Source of the DNA: Coriaria nepalensis
Lineage: Eukaryota; Streptophyta; Magnoliopsida; Cucurbitales; Coriariaceae
Assembly (NCBI GenBank): GCA_027186245.1
Contig: CP114482.1
Coordinates: 23,641,209-23,705,208, forward strand
Length of the DNA: 64,000 bases
Direction: 5' to 3'
Position numbers and translations under genes: made by a program. Below the pieces are notes generated by a model that was not told the DNA's origin, did no database searches, and saw nothing but the letters and a program-made list of their open reading frames with translations. Below, piece by piece: positions 9,651 to 23,187 of this stretch; within the stretch, counting starts at the first letter, position 1, and every line of letters begins with the position of its first letter.

Positions 9651-12587
9651 GGCTAAACAAATGCATTGTTGCCTTCAATAGATCAACTGCAAGTTATGCA
9701 CGAAAGTCATGTTTAAATGCCGAATTTCATACGAAGTGATTTAGAATGATTTACTGACTAAAGAAGACGCAAAAATATGACTTTAAGGCAAAAAAAATGC
9801 ATGGTTGCGATCAATAGATCAATTGCAAATTATGCATGAAGATGGCGTTCTAAATGCAAAAAGAGAATTAGTTCGAAGTGTCGTCAAACAATTTAATGAT
9901 TAAAAAGACTGAGTGATATGCTTTTTAATGCTAAAATAATGCATTCTTGTCTTCAATAGATTAATTACAAGTTATGTAAGAAAATAATATTTGAAGGGCG
10001 AAAATAGAATTCGGTCGAACTAATTTAGAATGATTTAATGACTAGAAGAGACTCAGTGACATGACTTTAAAGCTAAACAAATGCATTGTTGCCTTCAATA
10101 TATCAACTGCAAGTTACGCACGAAAGTCATGTTTAAAGGCCGAATTTCGTTCGAAGTGATTTAGAATGATTTACTGACTATAAGAGCCGCAAAAATATGA
10201 CTTGAACGCTAAAAAAGGCATAGTTGCCATCAATAGATCAATTGCAAGTTATGCACGAAAGTCGCGTTTTAAATGCAAAAAGAGAATTGGTTCGAAGTGC
10301 CTTCAAACAATTTAATGATTGAAAAGACTGAGTGATATGCTTTTTAATGCTAAAATAATGCATTCTTGTCTTCAATAGATTAATTACAAGTTATGTAAGA
10401 AAGTAATATTTGAAGGGCGAAAATAGAATTCGGTCGAACTAATTTAGAATGATTTAATGACTAGAAGAGACTCACTGACATGACTTTAAGGCTAAACAAA
10501 TGCATTGTTGCCTTCAATACATCAACTGCAAGTTACGCACGAAAGTCATGTTTAAAGGCCGAATTTCGTTCGAAGTGATTTAGAATGATTTACTGACTAA
10601 GAGAAACGCAAAAATATGACTTGAACGCTAAAAAGGGCATAGTTGCCATCAATAGATCAATTGCAAGTTATGCACGAAAGTCGCGTTTTAAATGCAAAAA
10701 GAGAATTGGTTCGAAGTGCCTTCAAACAATTTAATGATTGAAAAGACTGAGTGATATGCTTTTTAATGCTAAAATAATGCATTGTTGTCTTCAATAGATT
10801 AATTACCAGTTATGTAAGCCAAATAATATTTGAAGGGCGAAAATAGAATTCGTTCGAACAAATTTAGAATGATTTAATGACTAGAAGAGACTTAGTGACA
10901 TGACTTTATGGCTAAACAAATGCATTGTTGCCTTCAATAGATCAACTGCAAGGTATGCACGAAAGTCATGTTTAAATGCCGAATTTCATACGAAATGATT
11001 TAGAATGATTTACTGACTAAAGGAGACGCAAAAATATGACTTTAAGGCTAAAAAAATGCGTAGTTTCCATCAATAGATCAATTGAAAATTATGCATGAAG
11101 ATGGCGTTCTAAATGCAAAAAGAGAAATGGTTCGAAGTGCCGTCAAACAATTTAATGATTGAAAAGACCGAGTGATATGCTTTTTAATGCTAAAATAATG
11201 CATTGTTGTCTTCAATAGATTAATTACAAGTTATGTAAGAAAATAATATTTGAAGGGCGAAAATAGAATTCGTTCGAACTAATTTAGAATGATTTAATGA
11301 CTAGAAGAGACTCAGCGACATGACTTTGAGGCTAAACAAATGCATTGTTGCCTTCAATAGATCAACTGCAAGTTATGCACGAAAGTCATGTTTAAATGCC
11401 GAATTTCATACGAAGTGATTTAGAATGATTTACTGACTAAAGAAGACGCAAAAATATTACTTTAAGGCTAAAAAAATGCATGGTTGCGATCAATAGATCA
11501 ATTGCAAATTATGCATGAAGATGGCGTTCTAAATGCAAAAAGAGAATTGGTTCGAAGTGGCGTCAAACAATTTAATGATTGAAAAGACCGAGTGATATGC
11601 TTTTTAATGCTAAAATAATGCATTGTTGTCTTCAATAGATTAATTACAAGTTATGTAAGAAAATAATATTTGAAGGGCGAAAATAGAATTCGGTCGAACT
11701 AATTTAGAATGATTTAATGACTAGAAGAGACTCAGTGACATGACTTTAAGGCTAAACAAATGCATTGTTGCCTTCAATAGATCAACTGCAAGTTACGCAC
11801 GAAAGTGATGTTTAAAGGCCGAATTTCGTTCGATGTGATTTAAAATGATTTACTGACTAAGAGAAACGCAAAAATATGACTTGAACGCTAAAAAAGGCAT
11901 AGTTGCCATCAATAGATCAATTGCAAGTTATGCACGAAAGTCGCGTTTTAAATGCAAAAAGAGAATTGGTTCGAAGTGCCTTCAAACAATTTAATGATTG
12001 AAAAGACTGAGTGATATGCTTTTTAATGCTAAAATAATGCATTGTTGTCTTCAATAGATTAATTACCAGTTATGTAAGAAAATAATGTTTGAAGGGCAAA
12101 AATAGAATACGTTCGAATTAATTTAGAATGATTTAAAGACTAAAAGAGACTCAATGACATGACTTTAACGCTAAACAAATGCACTGTTGCCTTCAATAGA
12201 TCAACTGCAAGTTACGCACGAAAGTCTTGTTTAAAGGCCGAATTTCGTTCGAAGTGATTTACAATGATTTACTGACCTAAAGAGACGCAAAAATATGACC
12301 TGAACGCTAAAAAAGGCATAGTTTCCATCAATGGATCAATTGCAAGTTATGCACGAAAGTCGCGTTTTAAATGCAAAAAGAGAATTGGTTCGAAGTGCCT
12401 TCAAACAATTTAATGATTGAAAAGACTGAGTGATATGCTTTTTAATGCTAAAATAATGCATTGTTGTCTTCAATAGATTAATTACAAGTTATGTAAGAAA
12501 ATAATATTTGAAGTGCGAAAATAGAATTCGTTCGAACTAATTTAGAATGATTTAATGACTAGAAGAGACTCAGCGACATGACTTTAA
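9651..12587. repeat. Block III, 2937-bp higher-order copy 1
   Basis: This copy has seven trimers, starting at 9651, 10071, 10490, 10910, 11330, 11750 and 12169. Slot markers in order are: ggcaaaaaaaatgcatgg (slot 1), tttaaagctaaac (slot 2), caatacatcaactgc (slot 3), gcaaggtatgcac (slot 4), slot 5, gatgtgatttaaaatg (slot 6), and tttaacgctaaac with ctgacctaaagag (slot 7). Slot 5 of this copy differs from slot 5 of copies 2-4: it carries aaatgccg and tattactttaagg and resembles the unit at 8812, while later copies carry aaattccg. Either this is the older state or the slot was overwritten. Confidence 0.9.
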
Positions 12588-15524
12588 GGCTAAACAAATG
12601 CATTGTTGCCTTCAATAGATCAACTGCAAGTTATGCACGAAAGTCATGTTTAAATGCCGAATTTCATACGAAGTGATTTAGAATGATTTACTGACTAAAG
12701 AAGACGCAAAAATATGACTTTAAGGCAAAAAAAATGCATGGTTGCGATCAATAGATCAATTGCAAATTATGCATGAAGATGGCGTTCTAAATGCAAAAAG
12801 AGAATTAGTTCGAAGTGTCGTCAAACAATTTAATGATTGAAAAGACTGAGTGATATGCTTTTTAATGCTAAAATAATGCATTCTTGTCTTCAATAGATTA
12901 ATTACAAGTTATGTAAGAAAATAATATTTGAAGGGCGAAAATAGAATTCGGTCGAACTAATTTAGAATGATTTAATGACTAGAAGAGACTCAGTGACATG
13001 ACTTTAAAGCTAAACAAATGCATTGTTGCCTTCAATAGATCAACTGCAAGTTACGCACGAAAGTCATGTTTAAAGGCCGAATTTCGTTCGAAGTGATTTA
13101 GAATGATTTACTGACTATAAGAGCCGCAAAAATATGACTTGAACGCTAAAAAAGGCATAGTTGCCATCAATAGATCAATTGCAAGTTATGCACGAAAGTC
13201 GCGTTTTAAATGCAAAAAGAGAATTGGTTCGAAGTGCCTTCAAACAATTTAATGATTGAAAAGACTGAGTGATATGCTTTTTAATGCTAAAATAATGCAT
13301 TCTTGTCTTCAATAGATTAATTACAAGTTATGTAAGAAAGTAATATTTGAAGGGCGAAAATAGAATTCGGTCGAACTAATTTAGAATGATTTAATGACTA
13401 GAAGAGACTCACTGACATGACTTTAAGGCTAAACAAATGCATTGTTGCCTTCAATACATCAACTGCAAGTTACGCACGAAAGTCATGTTTAAAGGCCGAA
13501 TTTCGTTCGAAGTGATTTAGAATGATTTACTGACTAAGAGAAACGCAAAAATATGACTTGAACGCTAAAAAGGGCATAGTTGCCATCAATAGATCAATTG
13601 CAAGTTATGCACGAAAGTCGCGTTTTAAATGCAAAAAGAGAATTGGTTCGAAGTGCCTTCAAACAATTTAATGATTGAAAAGACTGAGTGATATGCTTTT
13701 TAATGCTAAAATAATGCATTGTTGTCTTCAATAGATTAATTACCAGTTATGTAAGCCAAATAATATTTGAAGGGCGAAAATAGAATTCGTTCGAACAAAT
13801 TTAGAATGATTTAATGACTAGAAGAGACTTAGTGACATGACTTTATGGCTAAACAAATGCATTGTTGCCTTCAATAGATCAACTGCAAGGTATGCACGAA
13901 AGTCATGTTTAAATGCCGAATTTCATACGAAATGATTTAGAATGATTTACTGACTAAAGGAGACGCAAAAATATGACTTTAAGGCTAAAAAAATGCGTAG
14001 TTTCCATCAATAGATCAATTGAAAATTATGCATGAAGATGGCGTTCTAAATGCAAAAAGAGAAATGGTTCGAAGTGCCGTCAAACAATTTAATGATTGAA
14101 AAGACCGAGTGATATGCTTTTTAATGCTAAAATAATGCATTGTTGTCTTCAATAGATTAATTACAAGTTATGTAAGAAAATAATATTTGAAGGGCGAAAA
14201 TAGAATTCGTTCGAACTAATTTAGAATGATTTAATGACTAGAAGAGACTCAGCGACATGACTTTGAGGCTAAACAAATGCATTGTTGCCTTCAATAGATC
14301 AACTGCAAGTTATGCACGAAAGTCATGTTTAAATTCCGAATTTCATACGGAGTGATTTAGAATGATTTACTGACTAAAGGAGACGCAAAAATATGACTTT
14401 AAGGCTAAAAAAATGCATAGTTGCCATCAATAGATCAATTGCAAATTATGCATGAAGATGGCGTTCTAAATGCAAAAAGAGAATTGGTTCGGAGTGTCGT
14501 CAAACAATTTAATGATTGAAAAGACTGAGTGATATGCTTTTTAATGCTAAAATAATGCATTGTTGTCTTCAATAGATTAATTACAAGTTATGTAAGAAAA
14601 TAATATTTGAAGGGCGAAAATAGAATTCGGTCGAACTAATTTAGAATGATTTAATGACTAGAAGAGACTCACTGACATGACTTTAAGGCTAAACAAATGC
14701 ATTGTTGCCTTCAATAGATCAACTGCAAGTTACGCACGAAAGTGATGTTTAAAGGCCGAATTTCGTTCGATGTGATTTAAAATGATTTACTGACTAAGAG
14801 AAACGCAAAAATATGACTTGAATGCTAAAAAAGGCATAGTTGCCATCAATAGATCAATTGCAAGTTATGCACGAAAGTCGCGTTTTAAATGCAAAAAGAG
14901 AATTGGTTCGAAGTGCCTTCAAACAATTTAATGATTGAAAAGACTGAGTGATATGCTTTTTAATGCTAAAATAATGCATTGTTGTCTTCAATAGATTAAT
15001 TACCAGTTATGTAAGAAAATAATGTTTGAAGGGCAAAAATAGAATACGTTCGAATTAATTTAGAATGATTTAAAGACTAAAAGAGACTCAATGACATGAC
15101 TTTAACGCTAAACAAATGCATTGTTGCCTTCAATAGATCAACTGCAAGTTACGCACGAAAGTCTTGTTTAAAGGCCGAATTTCGTTCGAAGTGATTTACA
15201 ATGATTTACTGACCTAAAGAGACGCAAAAATATGACCTGAACGCTAAAAAAGGCATAGTTTCCATCAATAGATCAATTGCAAGTTATGCACGAAAGTCGC
15301 GTTTTAAATGCAAAAAGAGAATTGGTTCGAAGTGCCTTCAAACAATTTAATGATTGAAAAGACTGAGTGATATGCTTTTTAATGCTAAAATAATGCATTG
15401 TTGTCTTCAATAGATTAATTACAAGTTATGTAAGAAAATAATATTTGAAGTGCGAAAATAGAATTCGTTCGAACTAATTTAGAATGATTTAATGACTAGA
15501 AGAGACTCAGCGACATGACTTTAA
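12588..15524. repeat. Block III, 2937-bp higher-order copy 2
   Basis: The seven trimers start at 12588, 13008, 13427, 13847, 14267, 14687 and 15106. The slot markers are the same and lie exactly 2937 bp from copy 1 (for example gcaaggtatgcac, and ggcaaaaaaaatgcatgg at 12724 against 9787). Slot 5 carries aaattccg and tacggagtg. By eye it differs from copy 3 at only a few bases, such as catagatc against catatatc-type changes in slot 2 and ccttcaat against cctgcaat in slot 1. Confidence 0.92.
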
Positions 15525-18461
15525 GGCTAAACAAATGCATTGTTGCCTGCAATAGATCAACTGCAAGTTATGCACGAAAGTCATGTTTAAATGCCGAATT
15601 TCATACGAAGTGATTTAGAATGATTTACTGACTAAAGAAGACGCAAAAATATGACTTTAAGGCAAAAAAAATGCATGGTTGCGATCAATAGATCAATTGC
15701 AAATTATGCATGAAGATGGCGTTCTAAATGCAAAAAGAGAATTAGTTCGAAGTGTCGTCAAACAATTTAATGATTGAAAAGACTGAGTGATATGCTTTTT
15801 AATGCTAAAATAATGCATTGTTGTCTTCAATAGATTAATTACAAGTTATGTAAGAAAATAATATTTGAAGGGCGAAAATAGAATTCGGTCGAACTAATTT
15901 AGAATGATTTAATGACTAGAAGAGACTCAGTGACATGACTTTAAAGCTAAACAAATGCATTGTTGCCTTCAATATATCAACTGCAAGTTACGCACGAAAG
16001 TCATGTTTAAAGGCCGAATTTCGTTCGAAGTGATTTAGAATGATTTACTGACTATAAGAGCCGCAAAAATATGACTTGAACGCTAAAAAAGGCATAGTTG
16101 CCATCAATAGATCAATTGCAAGTTATGCACGAAAGTCGCGTTTTAAATGCAAAAAGAGAATTGGTTCGAAGTGCCTTCAAACAATTTAATGATTGAAAAG
16201 ACTGAGTGATATGCTTTTTAATGCTAAAATAATGCATTCTTGTCTTCAATAGATTAATTACAAGTTATGTAAGAAAGTAATATTTGAAGGGCGAAAATAG
16301 AATTCGGTCGAACTAATTTAGAATGATTTAATGACTAGAAGAGACTCACTGACATGACTTTAAGGCTAAACAAATGCATTGTTGCCTTCAATACATCAAC
16401 TGCAAGTTACGCACGAAAGTCATGTTTAAAGGCCGAATTTCGTTCGAAGTGATTTAGAATGATTTACTGACTAAGAGAAACGCAAAAATATGACTTGAAC
16501 GCTAAAAAGGGCATAGTTGCCATCAATAGATCAATTGCAAGTTATGCACGAAAGTCGCGTTTTAAATGCAAAAAGAGAATTGGTTCGAAGTGCCTTCAAA
16601 CAATTTAATGATTGAAAAGACTGAGTGATATGCTTTTTAATGCTAAAATAATGCATTGTTGTCTTCAATAGATTAATTACCAGTTATGTAAGCCAAATAA
16701 TATTTGAAGGGCGAAAATAGAATTCGTTCGAACAAATTTAGAATGATTTAATGACTAGAAGAGACTTAGTGACATGACTTTATGGCTAAACAAATGCATT
16801 GTTGCCTTCAATAGATCAACTGCAAGGTATGCACGAAAGTCATGTTTAAATGCCGAATTTCATACGAAATGATTTAGAATGATTTACTGACTAAAGGAGA
16901 CGCAAAAATATGACTTTAAGGCTAAAAAAATGCGTAGTTTCCATCAATAGATCAATTGAAAATTATGCATGAAGATGGCGTTCTAAATGCAAAAAGAGAA
17001 ATGGTTCGAAGTGCCGTCAAACAATTTAATGATTGAAAAGACCGAGTGATATGCTTTTTAATGCTAAAATAATGCATTGTTGTCTTCAATAGATTAATTA
17101 CAAGTTATGTAAGAAAATAATATTTGAAGGGCGAAAATAGAATTCGTTCGAACTAATTTAGAATGATTTAATGACTAGAAGAGACTCAGCGACATGACTT
17201 TGAGGCTAAACAAATGCATTGTTGCCTTCAATAGATCAACTGCAAGTTATGCACGAAAGTCATGTTTAAATTCCGAATTTCATACGAAGTGATTTAGAAT
17301 GATTTACTGACTAAAGGAGACGCAAAAATATGACTTTAAGGCTAAAAAAATGCATAGTTGCCATCAATAGATCAATTGCAAATTATGCATGAAGATGGCG
17401 TTCTAAATGCAAAAAGAGAATTGGTTCGGAGTGTCGTCAAACAATTTAATGATTGAAAAGACTGAGTGATATGCTTTTTAATGCTAAAATAATGCATTGT
17501 TGTCTTCAATAGATTAATTACAAGTTATGTAAGAAAATAATATTTGAAGGGCGAAAATAGAATTCGGTCGAACTAATTTAGAATGATTTAATGACTAGAA
17601 GAGACTCACTGACATGACTTTAAGGCTAAACAAATGCATTGTTGCCTTCAATAGATCAACTGCAAGTTACGCACGAAAGTGATGTTTAAAGGCCGAATTT
17701 CGTTCGATGTGATTTAAAATGATTTACTGACTAAGAGAAACGCAAAAATATGACTTGAATGCTAAAAAAGGCATAGTTGCCATCAATAGATCAATTGCAA
17801 GTTATGCACGAAAGTCGCGTTTTAAATGCAAAAAGAGAATTGGTTCGAAGTGCCTTCAAACAATTTAATGATTGAAAAGACTGAGTGATATGCTTTTTAA
17901 TGCTAAAATAATGCATTGTTGTCTTCAATAGATTAATTACCAGTTATGTAAGAAAATAATGTTTGAAGGGCAAAAATAGAATACGTTCGAATTAATTTAG
18001 AATGATTTAAAGACTAAAAGAGACTCAATGACATGACTTTAACGCTAAACAAATGCATTGTTGCCTTCAATAGATCAACTGCAAGTTACGCACGAAAGTC
18101 TTGTTTAAAGGCCGAATTTCGTTCGAAGTGATTTACAATGATTTACTGACCTAAAGAGACGCAAAAATATGACCTGAACGCTAAAAAAGGCATAGTTTCC
18201 ATCAATAGATCAATTGCAAGTTATGCACGAAAGTCGCGTTTTAAATGCAAAAAGAGAATTGGTTCGAAGTGCCTTCAAACAATTTAATGATTGAAAAGAC
18301 TGAGTGATATGCTTTTTAATGCTAAAATAATGCATTGTTGTCTTCAATAGATTAATTACAAGTTATGTAAGAAAATAATATTTGAAGTGCGAAAATAGAA
18401 TTCGTTCGAACTAATTTAGAATGATTTAATGACTAGAAGAGACTCAGCGACATGACTTTAA
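15525..18461. repeat. Block III, 2937-bp higher-order copy 3
   Basis: The seven trimers start at 15525, 15945, 16364, 16784, 17204, 17624 and 18043, each 2937 bp after its partner in copy 2. It carries the cctgcaatagatc variant in slot 1 that is shared only with copy 4, so copies 3 and 4 are each other's nearest relatives at that position. The near identity across copies implies recent amplification. Confidence 0.92.
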
Positions 18462-20561
18462 GGCTAAACAAATGCATTGTTGCCTGCAATAGATCAACTG
18501 CAAGTTATGCACGAAAGTCATGTTTAAATGCCGAATTTCATACGAAGTGATTTAGAATGATTTACTGACTAAAGAAGACGCAAAAATATGACTTTAAGGC
18601 AAAAAAAATGCATGGTTGCGATCAATAGATCAATTGCAAATTATGCATGAAGATGGCGTTCTAAATGCAAAAAGAGAATTAGTTCGAAGTGTCGTCAAAC
18701 AATTTAATGATTGAAAAGACTGAGTGATATGCTTTTTAATGCTAAAATAATGCATTGTTGTCTTCAATAGATTAATTACAAGTTATGTAAGAAAATAATA
18801 TTTGAAGGGCGAAAATAGAATTCGTTCGAACTAATTTAGAATGATTTAATGACTAGAAGAGACTCAGCGACATGACTTTGAGGCTAAACAAATGCATTGT
18901 TGCCTTCAATAGATCAACTGCAAGTTATGCACGAAAGTCATGTTTAAATTCCGAATTTCATACGAAGTGATTTAGAATGATTTACTGACTAAAGGAGACG
19001 CAAAAATATGACTTTAAGGCTAAAAAAATGCATAGTTGCCATCAATAGATCAATTGCAAATTATGCATGAAGATGGCGTTCTAAATGCAAAAAGAGAATT
19101 GGTTCGGAGTGTCGTCAAACAATTTAATGATTGAAAAGACTGAGTGATATGCTTTTTAATGCTAAAATAATGCATTCTTGTCTTCAATAGATTAATTACA
19201 AGTTATGTAAGAAAGTAATATTTGAAGGGCGAAAATAGAATTCGGTCGAACTAATTTAGAATGATTTAATGACTAGAAGAGACTCACTGACATGACTTTA
19301 AGGCTAAACAAATGCATTGTTGCCTTCAATACATCAACTGCAAGTTACGCACGAAAGTCATGTTTAAAGGCCGAATTTCGTTCGAAGTGATTTAGAATGA
19401 TTTACTGACTAAGAGAAACGCAAAAATATGACTTGAACGCTAAAAAGGGCATAGTTGCCATCAATAGATCAATTGCAAGTTATGCACGAAAGTCGCGTTT
19501 TAAATGCAAAAAGAGAATTGGTTCGAAGTGCCTTCAAACAATTTAATGATTGAAAAGACTGAGTGATATGCTTTTTAATGCTAAAATAATGCATTGTTGT
19601 CTTCAATAGATTAATTACCAGTTATGTAAGCCAAATAATATTTGAAGGGCGAAAATAGAATTCGTTCGAACAAATTTAGAATGATTTAATGACTAGAAGA
19701 GACTTAGTGACATGACTTTATGGCTAAACAAATGCATTGTTGCCTTCAATTGATCAACTGCAAGGTATGCACGAAAGTCATGTTTAAATGCCGAATTTCA
19801 TACGAAGTGATTTAGAATGATTTACTGACTAAAGGAGACGCAAAAATATGACTTTAAGGCTAAAAAAATGCGTAGTTTCCATCAATAGATCAATTGAAAA
19901 TTATGCATGAAGATGGCGTTCTAAATGCAAAAAGAGAAATGGTTCGAAGTGCCGTCAAACAATTTAATGATTGAAAAGACCGAGTGATATGCTTTTTAAT
20001 GCTAAAATAATGCATTGTTGTCTTCAATAGATTAATTACAAGTTATGTAAGAAAATAATATTTGAAGGGCGAAAATAGAATTCGTTCGAACTAATTTAGA
20101 ATGATTTAATGACTAGAAGAGACTCAGCGACATGACTTTGAGGCTAAACAAATGCATTGTTGCCTTCAATAGATCAACTGCAAGTTATGCACGAAAGTCA
20201 TGTTTAAATTCCGAATTTCATACGAAGTGATTTAGAATGATTTACTGACTAAAGGAGACGCAAAAATATGACTTTAAGGCTAAAAAAATGCATAGTTGCC
20301 ATCAATAGATCAATTGCAAATTATGCATGAAGATGGCGTTCTAAATGCAAAAAGAGAATTGGTTCGGAGTGTCGTCAAACAATTTAATGATTGAAAAGAC
20401 TGAGTGATATGCTTTTTAATGCTAAAATAATGCATTGTTGTCTTCAATAGATTAATTACAAGTTATGTAAGAAAATAATATTTGAAGGGCGAAAATAGAA
20501 TTCGGTCGAACTAATTTAGAATGATTTAATGACTAGAAGAGACTCAGTGACATGACTTTAA
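18462..20561. repeat. Block III, copy 4: five slots with slot 2 replaced
   Basis: Trimers start at 18462, 18882, 19302, 19722 and 20142, corresponding to slots 1 to 5, after which the block ends. The unit in slot 2 is not the expected aaagctaaac type. It carries the slot 5 signature (tttgaggctaaac, aaattccg, ggttcggagtg) in A and B, then returns to the slot 2 type at C (gcattcttg, aagaaagtaat). The replaced tract lies at 18834-19116 at minimum and about 18722-19176 at maximum. Spacing to the following slot is otherwise conserved (2938 bp). Confidence 0.88.
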
Positions 20562-22657
20562 GGCTAAACAAATGCATTGTTGCCTTCAATAGATCAACTG
20601 CAAGTTACGCACGAAAGTGATGTTTAAAGGCCGAATTTCGTTCGAAGTGATTTCGAGTGATTTACTGACTAAAAGAGATGCAAAAATTTGACTTGAACGC
20701 TAAAAAATGCATAGTTGCCATCAATAGATCAATTGCAAGTTATTCACGAAAGTCGCGTATTAAATGCAAAAAGAGAGATGGTTCGAAGTGCCATCAAACA
20801 ATTTAATGATTGAAAAGACTGAGTGATATGCTTTTTAATGCTAAAATAATGCATTGTTGTGTTTAGTAGATTACTTGCAAGTAATGTAAAAAAATAATGT
20901 TTGAAGGGCGAAAATAGAATTCGGTCGAATTAATTTAGAATGATTTAATGACGAAAAGAGACTCAATGACATGACTTTAAGGCTAAACAAATGCATTGTT
21001 GCCTTCAATAGATCAACCGCAAGTTACGGACGAAAGTCATGTTTCAAGGCCGAATTTCGTTCGAAGTGATTTAGAATGATTTACTGACTAAAAGAGACGC
21101 AAAAATATGACTTGAACGCTAAAAAAGGCATAGTTGCCAACAATAGATCAATTGCAAGTTATGCACGAAAGTCGCGTTTTAACTGCAAAAAGAGAATTTG
21201 TTCGAAGTGCCTTCAAACAATTTAATGATTGAAAAGACTGAGTGATATGCTTTTTAATGCTAAAATAATGCATTGTTGTCTTTAGTAGATTAATTGCAAG
21301 TTATGTAAGAAAATAATGTTTGAATGGCGAAAATAGAATTCGGTCGAATTAATTTAGAATGATTTAATGACTAAAAGAGACTCAATGACATGACTTTAAG
21401 GCTAAACAAATGCATTGTTGCCTTCAATAGATCAACTGCAAGTTACGCACGAAAGTCATGTTTAAAGGCCGAATTTCATTCGAAGTGATTTAGAATGATT
21501 TACTGACTAAGAGAAACGCAAAAATATGACTTGAACGCTAAAAAAGGCATAGTTGCCATCAATAGATCAATTGCAAGTTATGCACGAAAGTCGCGTTTTA
21601 ACTGCAAAAAGGGAATTGGTTCGAAGTGCCTTCAAACAATTTAATGATTGAAAAGACTGAGTGATATGCTTTTTAATGCTAAAATAATGCATTGTTGTCT
21701 TCAATAAATTAATTACAAGTTATGTAAGAAAATAATATTTGAAGGGCGAAAATAGAATTCGGTCGAATTAATTTAGAATGATTTAATGACTAAAAGAGAC
21801 TCAATGACATGACTTTAAGGCTAAGGAAATGCATTGCTGCCTTCAATAGATCAACTGCAAGTTACGCACGAAAGTCATATTTAAAGGCCGAATTTCGTTC
21901 GAAGTGATTTAGAATGATTTACTGACTAAAGGAGACGCAAAAATATGACTTTAAGGCTAAGAAAATGCGTAGTTTCCATCAATAGATCAATTGCAAATTA
22001 TGCATGAAGATGGCGTTCTAAACGCAAAAAGAGAATTGGTTCGAAGTGCCGTCAAACAATTTAATGATTGAAAAGACTGAGTGATATGCTTTTTAATGCT
22101 AAATTAATGCATTGTTGTCTTCAATAGATTAATTACAAGTTATGTAAGAAAATAATGTTTGAATGGCGAAAATAGAATTCGGTCGAATTAATTTAGAATG
22201 ATTTAATGACTAAAAGAGACTCAATGACATGACTTTAAGGCTAAACAAATGCATTGTTGCCTTCAATAGATCAACTGCAAGTTACGCACGAAAGTCATGT
22301 TTAAAGGCCGAATTTCGTTCGAAGTGATTTAGAATGATTTACTGACTAAGAGAAACGCAAAAATATGACTTGAACGCTAAAAAAGGCATAGTTGCCATCA
22401 ATAGATCAATTGCAAGTTATGCACGAAAGTCGCGTTTTAACTGCAAAAAGAGAATTGGTTCGAAGTGCCTTCAAACAATTTAATGATTGAAAAGACTGAG
22501 TGATATGCTTTTTAATGCTAGAATAATGCATTGTTATCTTGAATAGATTAATTACAAGTTATGTAAGAAAATAATATATGAAGGGCGAAAATAGAATCCG
22601 TTCGAACAAATTTAGAATGATTTAATGACTAGAAGAGACTCAGTGACATGACTTTAT

Positions 22658-23187
22658 GGCTAAACAAATGCATTGTTGCCTTCAATAGATCAACTGCAAG
22701 TTACGCACGAAAGTGATGTTTAAAGGCCGAATTTCGTTCGAAGTGATTTCGAGTGATTTACTGACTAAAAGAGATGCAAAAATTTGACTTGAACGCTAAA
22801 AAATGCATAGTTGCCATCAATAGATCAATTGCAAGTTATGCACGAAAGTCGCGTATTAAATGCAAAAAGAGAGATGGTTCGAAGTGCCATCAAACAATTT
22901 AATGATTGAAAAGACTGAGTGATATGCTTTTTAATGCTAAAATAATGCATTGTTGTGTTTAGTAGATTACTTGCAAGTAATGTAAAAAAATAATGTTTGA
23001 AGGGCGAAAATAGAATTCGGTCGAATTAATTTAGAATGATTTAATGACGAAAAGAGACTCAATGACATGACTTTAAGGCTAAACAAATGCATTGTTGCCT
23101 TCAATAGATCAACCGCAAGTTACGGACGAAAGTCATGTTTCAAGGCCGAATTTCGTTCGAAGTGATTTAGAATGATTTACTGACTAA
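22658..23187. repeat. 530-bp segment duplicated from 20562-21091 (offset 2096 bp)
   Basis: Shared rare variants prove the pair: gatttcgagtg with gagatgc, gtcgcgtattaaatg with gagagatgg, ttgtgtttagtagattac, gacgaaaagag and gttacggacgaaagtc. The only difference I see is gttattcacg in the first copy against gttatgcacg in the second. Similarity starts at the A monomer boundary, where the flanks differ (tttaagg against tttatgg), and stops inside the next A at tgactaa, where one copy reads aagagac and the other gagaaac. Older relatives sit at 841 and 4199. Confidence 0.85.

Noticed and set aside
18722..19176. Insertion of a foreign element in copy 4 of the 2937-bp repeat
   Set aside because: Spacing stays at 420 bp and the sequence is an ordinary trimer of slot 5 type, so it is a replacement within the family.
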